Shown piece after piece: positions 1 through 5,114 of a DNA stretch of 5,694 nucleotides; the stretch's first letter is position 1; each line of letters opens with the position of its first letter. The notes under the pieces were generated by a model that was not told the origin of the DNA, searched no databases, and saw only the letters and a program-made list of their open reading frames with translations. A program made the position numbers and the translations under genes. The stretch is from positions 1-5,694 of the forward strand of contig CALBMW010000585.1 of NCBI GenBank assembly GCA_937896275.1, given 5' to 3'. The stretch is from an uncultured Myxococcales bacterium. Its GTDB lineage: Bacteria; Myxococcota_A; Bradymonadia; UBA7976; UBA1532.

Positions 1-1967
1 CGGGCCGCGGCCTCGGGTCCCACGGCGCGCGCCAGCCCCTCTCGAGCGTCCTCGTCCGCCGGATCACGGGCCAGCTGGTCGCGGTACAGACGCGCGGCGC
101 CGGGCGCGTCACCCAGCATCTCCCTGAAGGCCGCGTAGGTGAGGCGCAGGGGTCGATTGCCGGGGTCCTCGTCGATCGCCAGGGCGAAGTTCCGATCGGC
201 CGCTTCGGGTCGGCGGGTGTCGGCCAACGCCGTCGCCAACAGAGGACGAAAGCGTCTGGCGTCCGCGCCACCGGCCAGGGCGGCCTCCAGGTGCGCCACC
301 GCCTCGTCCTTGCGCCGGACCATGAGCAGCAGCTCGCCCAACCTGCCCTGCAACTCCGCGTCATCGGGCCGTCGCGCCCGAAGCTGCTCGAGCACGGCGA
401 TCGCCTTCCCCGGTCGGTCCTGCGCCTGATAGGCCTCTGCCAACCGAAGGAGCGCGCGCTCGGCGCCCGGGTGGCGCCGCACCAGCACCTCCCAGCGCGC
501 GACGGCGGCCTCGGGGTCGCCCAGCGCCAGCTCCAGTCGCGCCACCTCGTCGTCGTGGTCGGGATCGTCGGGCGCGAGTCGCGCCGCCGCCAGTCGGGCG
601 TCGCGGGCGCCCTCGCGGTCGTCGAGGCGCTCGAGCACGTCGGCCAGCACCGCGAACAGGGTCGCGTCGCCTGGGGCCCGACCGACGCCTTGCCGCAACA
701 GCGCGGCGCCGCGCTGAAGTTGTCCCTGCCCGACGACCCACAGCCCATAGGCCGTCCACACGTCTGCGCGATCGGGGTGCGCCGCGGCGGCGGAGGCGAA
801 CTCGGCCTCTGCCTGCCCGGCCTCGCCGGCCTCGCTGAGGGCCTCGGCGATGGCGATTCGGTGTGCGGGCCCCTCGACCGGATCGGCGTACACCAGAGGT
901 CGCGTGGCCAGTCCGGCCTCGACCTGGCCCAGGTGGATCAGGCTGCGGGCGCGCAAGGTCAGGGCCTCGCGATCGTCGGGCCGCAGCCCGAGCGCGGCGT
1001 CGGCCCACCCCAGGGCGCGCTCGGCGGCCCCCGTTTGCAGCAGCGCGATGCCCATCGCGACCGCTAGATCGGCGTCCGTCGGCGCGCCCTCGATCAGCAC
1101 GCCGAGGTGCGCGATCGCGGGGCCTGGGATTCCAAGATGATTGAGCAAATACGCGAGCTTGCGGCGCGGTGCCGTGAAGGAAGGATCGGCCGCGACGGCG
1201 GCCTGCAGGTGAAACACGGCGCCGGCGTCGTCCCCCTGGAGCAACAGGAGGCGTGCCCACATCACCTCGGGCTCGGCGGCGTCGGGCGCGTTGCGCGCGG
1301 CCTCGCGTGTGGTCGCCAGGGCGCCCTCGGCGTCGCGCGCGGCCAGGCGAACCGCGGCGCTCGCCAGCAAGGCCGTGGGGTGGGTCGGCGCGCGCGCCAG
1401 CGTGTCCTCGGCGAGGAGCCGGGCACGACCACCCTCGTCGAGCGCCGCCCGCACCAAGGCCTCGATCGCCGCCACCTCGACGGTCTGCGGGGAACGGGCG
1501 CGCGCCCGCAGGACCGCGTCCAGCGCGGCCTCGGCGTCGCCGGCCTCGAAGGCACCGAGCGCCCCCCCGAAGGGACACCACGGGCTCATCGGCGCAGCCT
1601 CCGCGCAACGGTCGAGCAGCGCGCGTGCGGCCTCGGGCGCCCGCCGCAGTCGGGCCCGCGCGGCGAAGTACAGCGCCTCGGGGTCACGAGGCCGGGCCCG
1701 AAGCTGCTCGTCCAGCTCCGCCAGCAGGGCGTCGTGCCGGCCGAGGCGCGTCCACGCGTCCCGCAGGCAGCGCTGGGCGTCGTGGTCGTGGGGATCGGCG
1801 CGGGTCGCCGCGAGGCAAGCCTGGGCGCGCTCCGTCACGCTCGGCGGCAGCGGACCCAGCCCGGGGGCAGGTGAGGGGGCCGCGCCGCACCCGGTGGCTG
1901 CCGCGATCAGGGGTGCCAGGCCGAGCAGCCTGCGGAGTGAGGTGAGGGGGCGGCGGGCGATGGCCAT
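1..1967 (-). CDS. TPR-repeat lipoprotein, 3' end outside the window
   Basis: The frame is open from ATG 1967 to the left edge: 655 codons plus 2 nt with no stop (I checked every TTA, CTA and TCA on the plus strand). The N-terminus has basic residues (RR at 5-6 and 12-13), a short hydrophobic stretch to residue 25 and a lipobox-like A-T-G-C with Cys27, so I predict a signal-peptidase-II lipoprotein. From about residue 45 to the edge it is nearly all Ala/Leu/Arg-rich helical units of about 34 residues. These often end in D/A-P and a small or acidic residue (near 94, 261, 330, 431, 466, 534, 601, 635), the signature of tetratricopeptide repeats; I estimate 14-16. TPR solenoids bind other proteins, so an envelope scaffold role is plausible but inferred. 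No catalytic motif is seen. No Shine-Dalgarno precedes the ATG; the start rests on the signal peptide. It lies 63 bp downstream of the Asp-box gene on the same strand. The family is clear, the partner unknown. Confidence 0.88.
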   Translation of the reverse strand, partial: MAIARRPLTSLRRLLGLAPLIAAATGCGAAPSPAPGLGPLPPSVTERAQACLAATRADPHDHDAQRCLRDAWTRLGRHDALLAELDEQLRARPRDPEALYFAARARLRRAPEAARALLDRCAEAAPMSPWCPFGGALGAFEAGDAEAALDAVLRARARSPQTVEVAAIEALVRAALDEGGRARLLAEDTLARAPTHPTALLASAAVRLAARDAEGALATTREAARNAPDAAEPEVMWARLLLLQGDDAGAVFHLQAAVAADPSFTAPRRKLAYLLNHLGIPGPAIAHLGVLIEGAPTDADLAVAMGIALLQTGAAERALGWADAALGLRPDDREALTLRARSLIHLGQVEAGLATRPLVYADPVEGPAHRIAIAEALSEAGEAGQAEAEFASAAAAHPDRADVWTAYGLWVVGQGQLQRGAALLRQGVGRAPGDATLFAVLADVLERLDDREGARDARLAAARLAPDDPDHDDEVARLELALGDPEAAVARWEVLVRRHPGAERALLRLAEAYQAQDRPGKAIAVLEQLRARRPDDAELQGRLGELLLMVRRKDEAVAHLEAALAGGADARRFRPLLATALADTRRPEAADRNFALAIDEDPGNRPLRLTYAAFREMLGDAPGAARLYRDQLARDPADEDAREGLARAVGPEAAA

Positions 1968-1973
1968 GATTCG

Positions 1974-2003
1974 AGGATGTTCGCGCGGCCAAGAGGGTGT
2001 CAA
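1974..2003 (-). promoter_or_regulatory. possible sigma70-like promoter of the TPR gene, perhaps leaderless
   Basis: A perfect TTGACA (minus strand, 2003-1998) stands out in GC-rich DNA. With an 18-nt spacer the -10 hexamer would be CATCCT at 1979-1974, only 3 of 6 matches to TATAAT. The predicted transcription start would fall on the A of the TPR gene's ATG at 1967. That fits the absence of a ribosome-binding site there and would give a leaderless mRNA. The -10 is weak, so this may be chance. Confidence 0.3.
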
Positions 2004-2021
2004 AGAAGGCGCCCTCCGCTT

Positions 2022-2045
2022 CGGTCGCTCCTAGGAGCGGGACCG
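2022..2045. repeat. inverted repeat across the stop codon of the Asp-box gene
   Basis: The core 2026-2039 is a perfect 14-bp palindrome, CGCTCCTAGGAGCG, with the gene's TAG stop (2031-2033) in its centre. Outer arms CGGT (2022-2025) and ACCG (2042-2045) also pair if two G's (2040-2041) bulge out. As RNA it would form a stem with a CTAG loop. No T-tract follows directly on the minus strand; a TTCTTT lies about 20 nt downstream. It could be a weak terminator or attenuator, an mRNA 3'-end stabiliser or a protein-binding site. The structure is certain, the role is not. Confidence 0.5.
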
Positions 2046-3371
2046 CCGCCGCACCCAGCCACCGATCGCGCCGATCAGCAGCAGCCAGGGCGCCGGCGCG
2101 CCCTCCAGGGGCACCGTGCACCCGCCGCTGCGGCTGGCTCCTCGGTCGGCCTCGGGCGTCGCGATGGCGTCGTGATCGACCGCGGCGTCGCGGGCTCCGC
2201 TGGGCGCGGCCGCGTCCGGGGCGGAGGCGCCAGCGTCCGCCGGAACCTGACCGCAGCTCGCGTCCGCCGAGCGGTCGCAGGCCTGCGCGCACGCCATCGC
2301 GGTGGGGCTCTCGGCGGGGCAGGCCCAGCGCGCCGTGATCTCGCCGAAGCCGCCCAGCTCGCTCAGCCAGGTCTCGCCCTCGTCGCCGGACGAGCCCACG
2401 CGCCAGTCCGCGCTCACGCCCCGCGCGCAGGCCCACAGCCGACCCGTGGCCGGCTCCACGGTGAGGCAGCCCAAGACGGCCGTCGCGGGGGAGGGTACCC
2501 GCGCCCAGGTCGCGCCCCCGTCGCGCGAGCGATGCAGCCCATCGAAGGGCGTGCTGAGGATGGCGCCCCGGCCGTCCGGCAGAAAGGCGAGGGTCTCGGG
2601 CACGTCGCCGAGCCGCGTGACCTCGGCCCAGGTGAGGCCACCGTCCGTGCTGCGCAGAACGGTCGAGTCGGGAAAGGCGTCGATGGCCGCGAACACGTCG
2701 CGCGCGTCGGCCGGGTGCGTGCCCAGGAAGCGAAAGGACTCGCCCTCGATCGCCAACTCGGGCGGGCCGAGGGCAACCGGCGTGAAGGTCAGCCCGCCGT
2801 CGTCGCTGCGCAGGGCGCCGTGGGTGTGTCCGACGTAGACGACCCGCGGATCGGCGGTCGCGCGCACCAGCGTGCGGACACGCCCATCGAGCGCCAGCCC
2901 CGCGGCGCTCCAGGTGAGGCCGCCGTCCGTGGTGCGGAACACGTCATTGGGGCGGCCCAGGGTCTGTGTGCCGACGATCGCCTCGTTGGCCGACCCGGGG
3001 GCCGGGGACACCAGCGGGACGACGTGCTCGGCGAAGGGGTCGTCGACCGGTCGCGTGAAGGCGCAGCCGTCGTCGGCGGTGATGAAGAGGCCGGAGCGCG
3101 CGCCGGCCAGCCAGCGTCGCCCCTCGGCGTCGATCGGCGCCACGCTGTCCAGGCCGGGGACGGGGGTCATCGCCTCGTCGCACAGCCACCGCCAGCCGGT
3201 CTGGCCAGGGGCGCGCGCGAGCAGGCCGACGTTGTCGATGACGAGCCAAGCCTCGCCGCCCCGACTCACCGGGAAGCGCACCTCCTTGACGAGGGGCTGT
3301 CCGAAGTGCGCCGTCGCGCTTCCGCCCATCAACATCCAGACGAGCACGCTCGCGGCGCTGAGGTTCCGCAT
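2031..3371 (-). CDS. secreted Asp-box beta-propeller protein with MYXO-CTERM-like anchor
   Basis: 446 residues from ATG 3371, chosen over the upstream in-frame ATG 3419 because GGAGG lies 4 nt before it and a clean signal peptide follows (residues 1-21, cleavage probably after SATA). The body (about 25-345) is a predicted sialidase/BNR-type beta-propeller. Asp-boxes of the S/T-x-D-x-G-x-T-W/F type occur at 147-154, 189-196, 241-248, 282-289 and 328-335, with a degenerate one at 98-105. This suggests 6-7 blades, like photosystem-assembly Ycf48 and VPS10 domains. I see no sialidase active-site arrangement, so a binding role is more likely than glycan hydrolysis. A four-Cys patch follows (351, 361, 365, 373), then an Ala/Asp/Pro/Ser linker (379-415), then GGC (416-418), a hydrophobic segment (about 428-440) and RRRSRS at the end. 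The tail matches the MYXO-CTERM sorting signal, which is processed by myxosortases of the CPBP intramembrane protease family, implying outer-surface anchoring. Fold and anchor are confident; the ligand is unknown. Confidence 0.9.
   Translation of the reverse strand: MRNLSAASVLVWMLMGGSATAHFGQPLVKEVRFPVSRGGEAWLVIDNVGLLARAPGQTGWRWLCDEAMTPVPGLDSVAPIDAEGRRWLAGARSGLFITADDGCAFTRPVDDPFAEHVVPLVSPAPGSANEAIVGTQTLGRPNDVFRTTDGGLTWSAAGLALDGRVRTLVRATADPRVVYVGHTHGALRSDDGGLTFTPVALGPPELAIEGESFRFLGTHPADARDVFAAIDAFPDSTVLRSTDGGLTWAEVTRLGDVPETLAFLPDGRGAILSTPFDGLHRSRDGGATWARVPSPATAVLGCLTVEPATGRLWACARGVSADWRVGSSGDEGETWLSELGGFGEITARWACPAESPTAMACAQACDRSADASCGQVPADAGASAPDAAAPSGARDAAVDHDAIATPEADRGASRSGGCTVPLEGAPAPWLLLIGAIGGWVRRRSRS
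2629..2653 (-). repeat. Asp-box DNA repeat, copy A
   Basis: This 25-bp segment encodes the Asp-box at residues 241-248 of the propeller protein. It matches 2911-2935 at 23 of 25 positions. The DNA is more alike than the protein motif alone requires, which suggests duplication of a propeller blade or gene conversion between blades. A third, looser copy lies near 2791-2815. Confidence 0.6.
2911..2935 (-). repeat. Asp-box DNA repeat, copy B
   Basis: Partner of the 2629-2653 copy, with mismatches at only two positions. It encodes the Asp-box at residues 147-154. The two copies are 282 bp apart (94 codons, about two blades), which fits tandem blade duplication inside one reading frame. Confidence 0.6.
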
Positions 3372-3375
3372 CGGG

Positions 3376-3380
3376 CCTCC
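3376..3380 (-). promoter_or_regulatory. ribosome-binding site of the Asp-box gene
   Basis: GGAGG on the minus strand with a 4-nt spacer to ATG 3371. It decides the start: the in-frame ATG at 3419 would place 16 charged and polar residues before the signal peptide and has no comparable site. Confidence 0.7.
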
Positions 3381-3512
3381 GTCGGTCAGACGCATGCATC
3401 GCCCTGTCACGCGCGGCACGGCGCACCGGCCCCGCCCCGCCTCGACGGCCCCGAGCGAGGCGCGACGAAAAATGTGCGCGGCCGGCGTCAGAATGCGCGA
3501 GGGTACCAGACC

Positions 3513-3517
3513 GGAGG
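3513..3517 (+). promoter_or_regulatory. ribosome-binding site of the small Cys-rich lipoprotein
   Basis: GGAGG with a 6-nt spacer to ATG 3524. It supports the plus-strand reading here, against the overlapping minus-strand frame (3488-3715), which also begins with a signal-like hydrophobic stretch. Confidence 0.75.
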
Positions 3518-3523
3518 ACGCAC

Positions 3524-3754
3524 ATGCGCGGGCTCGCCATCCACCTCGCCGCGCTGCTCCTGCTCGCGGGCTGCGCCGGCTCCAGGGCCTTCGCGGTCTA
3601 CACCGGTGTCTGCGCCGAGAAGCGCACGGCCTGCCAGGCGCGCTGCGTCGAGCGGATCGATCCGCGCCCCTGCGAGGACCGCTGCGACAACGAGGGCAGC
3701 CAATGCCAGACGCACCAGGGCACGAAGGGGTTGGAGCCCGCAGAGCCGCCCTGA
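3524..3754 (+). CDS. small Cys-rich lipoprotein with symmetric cysteine spacing
   Basis: 76 residues from an ATG with a well-placed GGAGG. Residues 1-16 form a short lipoprotein signal peptide ending in the canonical lipobox L-A-G-C, with Cys17 as the lipidated residue. The mature part is about 60 residues with six further cysteines at 30, 37, 41, 50, 54 and 61. Their spacing is C-x6-C-x3-C-x8-C-x3-C-x6-C, which reads the same in both directions. The central loop holds an Asp-Pro-Arg-Pro turn, and both flanks are polar and charged. Twin CX3C motifs on two helices are known from small Tim proteins and plant alpha-hairpinins, where disulfides staple a helical hairpin. By analogy, nested pairs 30-61, 37-54 and 41-50 are inferred. 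The C-terminus (62-76) looks disordered. It is the only plus-strand gene, divergent from the Asp-box gene and tail-to-tail with the 438-residue lipoprotein. I do not recognise the family; function is unknown. Confidence 0.85.
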   Translation: MRGLAIHLAALLLLAGCAGSRAFAVYTGVCAEKRTACQARCVERIDPRPCEDRCDNEGSQCQTHQGTKGLEPAEPP

Positions 3755-3797
3755 GTTGGAGAGGCTGAGCGTGCGGTGGGTGCTGGGGCGCGAGCCG
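3755..3797. other. short convergent gap without a clear terminator
   Basis: The 43 bp between two facing stop codons would be expected to hold a bidirectional terminator. I see only imperfect pairing (GGCT 3763-3766 with AGCC 3793-3796, and GCTGA with TCAGC across the minus-strand stop) and no T-tract on either strand. Termination may be Rho-dependent, or transcripts may overlap at their 3' ends. Confidence 0.4.
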
Positions 3798-5114
3798 TCA
3801 GCGGTCCCCGCCGAGCATGTAGTCCGCGACGATCCAGCGCGCGAAGCCGGCCTGGCCGCGCTCCGGTGTCAGCGCGCGGCGCGTGCCCAGGCGATCGACC
3901 AGCCAGACGACGCTGGTCCCCACGCCGACGTGGGTCTGGCCCGTGTAGAGCAGGGCACCCTGCGCGGCGCGCCCCGCGGCGCCCTGCGGGAAACGCTCGT
4001 CGCCCACCACCGTCTCGCCCGCCACCGTCTCGTAGGACTCGTCGATCGCGGCCCCGCTGAGGTCCGTCAGAGAGTCGGCCACCGCGCAGGTGTTGGCGCC
4101 CGCGAAGAGCGCGCGCGCCTGGAAGCCGACGCGGAAGGCGTCGTGGTGACCCTCGGGCCCAGGCGGTTTCCCGCCCACGTTGCGGCTGAACAGCAGCGCG
4201 GTGAGGTCGCCGGTGAACGAGGGGGTGTGATCGCCCAGGCGCCGTCCTCCGCCGGTGATGGTGGTGAGGTCGGTGAACTGAAGGTCCCCGTCGGTCACCT
4301 GGCAGGCCAGGTCGGTCTCGACGTCGCCCACCCAGATCTGCGGCTTGACCACGCACCGGTTGCCCGCGCAGGCCTCCACATCGACGACGTAGGCGTAGAT
4401 CGAGGTCCCCACCGCGGGGAAGACGTCCCGCACCGGCGCGTCGTGGTTGGACACCTTCAGCAGCCGGTCGCGGTCGCGCGAGCGGTCGTCCCGTTGCGCC
4501 AGGTAGGCCGCCGGGGGGCCGTCCCCACAGTCCATCGCGAACAACACCGCCAGCTCCGTCTGCCAGCCCACGCCGCCGATGCCCGCGTCGCAGCCCTCGG
4601 GCGAGATCGGATACTCGAGGCGCTCTCTCACGTCGATGATCCAAACCTCGCCGGGCGCGCCCGGGTCCGAGCGGCCGTCGCCGTCCTGATCGATGGCGCG
4701 CACGCCGACGAGGTAGCGCGGATTGGGGCCGACCGCGTGGTGGCTCCAGTAGCCCGGCTCGCTGGTGACGCGCATGCGCAGCGCGCCGTCGGCCTGCACG
4801 CTGTAGACGTGACCGTCGGGCTTCAGCTCGGCGTAGGTGAGATCGCCGCTCACCGCGGACAGGGTCAGCGGTGGCGGGGCCTCGGCGTCCGGTCCGACCT
4901 CACCGGGCAACCCCCCTGACCCCGGCGCGCCGCCCGCGCCGGTGGAGCCATCCGCGACCGGGGCCTCACCGTCGGTGGTCGCGTCGGCGCCCCCATCGTC
5001 GCAGGCGATCGCGAGCACGCAGGCTGCGATCAGGGTCAGCCCGCGCGCCACCGACACCCGCTGCGCGAGCGCCGCGTCCCGGCGTCGAATCTCATCGCCG
5101 TCGTTCGGCGTCAT
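3798..5114 (-). CDS. lipoprotein with Asp/Gly-rich linker and probable TolB/WD-like propeller
   Basis: 438 residues from ATG 5114, preceded by AGGAGGAG. The N-terminus has charged residues (RRR 10-12), a hydrophobic stretch (about 24-37) and a lipobox-like A-I-A-C with Cys38, followed by Asp39 and Asp40. Residues 39-82 are a Gly/Ala/Asp/Pro linker, typical of myxobacterial lipoproteins. The rest is beta-rich. Segments such as Y134-V138 and V158-V162, and the stretch T297-R311 with its P-S-F-x-x-D-x-x-x-L-x-F-S-R pattern, resemble PD40 blades of TolB-like propellers. DQDGDGRSD (142-150) fits a DxDxDGxxD calcium loop as in dockerin or thrombospondin type-3 repeats. Cysteines at 175, 196, 249, 254, 271 and 343 could form periplasmic or surface disulfides. 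No catalytic site is evident. It is probably translationally coupled to the upstream gene through an ATGA overlap. The export call is firm, the propeller fold moderate, the function unknown. Confidence 0.87.
   Translation of the reverse strand: MTPNDGDEIRRRDAALAQRVSVARGLTLIAACVLAIACDDGGADATTDGEAPVADGSTGAGGAPGSGGLPGEVGPDAEAPPPLTLSAVSGDLTYAELKPDGHVYSVQADGALRMRVTSEPGYWSHHAVGPNPRYLVGVRAIDQDGDGRSDPGAPGEVWIIDVRERLEYPISPEGCDAGIGGVGWQTELAVLFAMDCGDGPPAAYLAQRDDRSRDRDRLLKVSNHDAPVRDVFPAVGTSIYAYVVDVEACAGNRCVVKPQIWVGDVETDLACQVTDGDLQFTDLTTITGGGRRLGDHTPSFTGDLTALLFSRNVGGKPPGPEGHHDAFRVGFQARALFAGANTCAVADSLTDLSGAAIDESYETVAGETVVGDERFPQGAAGRAAQGALLYTGQTHVGVGTSVVWLVDRLGTRRALTPERGQAGFARWIVADYMLGGDR

Larger units (their letters stand above)
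3372..3523. promoter_or_regulatory. divergent intergenic region between two envelope-protein genes
   Basis: The 152-bp gap must hold the 5' signals of the minus-strand Asp-box gene and the plus-strand small lipoprotein. Towards the plus strand, CAGAAT (3489-3494) matches TATAAT at 4 of 6 positions and lies in one of the less GC-rich parts, just after GAAAAATGTG (3467-3476), but no good -35 sits 17 bp upstream. Towards the minus strand, GTGACA (3411-3406) resembles a -35 element but lacks a convincing -10. No ORF with coding character is visible. Individual promoter calls here are weak. Confidence 0.35.

Noticed and set aside
361..1608. A 415-codon minus-strand frame inside the TPR gene.
   Set aside because: It is Arg/Gly/Pro-rich low-complexity sequence in a shifted frame. 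The frame from ATG 1967 gives regular TPR units with a signal peptide and stays open to the edge.
2031..3371. Calling the Asp-box protein a sialidase.
   Set aside because: Asp-boxes are structural and occur in many non-enzymatic propellers. The sialidase Arg triad and F/Y-R-I-P start motif are not visible.
3488..3715. A 75-codon minus-strand frame with a signal-like hydrophobic start, opposite the small lipoprotein.
   Set aside because: It has no convincing ribosome-binding site, no lipobox and no conserved-looking pattern. The plus-strand frame has GGAGG, a canonical lipobox and ordered cysteines; Leu/Ala-rich stretches often mirror as Ala/Gly/Val-rich ones on the other strand.
3755..3797. 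A bidirectional terminator between the convergent genes.
   Set aside because: Only short, mismatched stems and no T-tract are present on either strand.
1977..4919. A 980-codon open frame on the plus strand.
   Set aside because: It runs antisense through the Asp-box gene and most of the lipoprotein gene and also across the small plus-strand gene in another frame. Its translation is Arg/Gly/Ala-rich without domains, as expected for a stop-poor shadow frame in GC-rich DNA.
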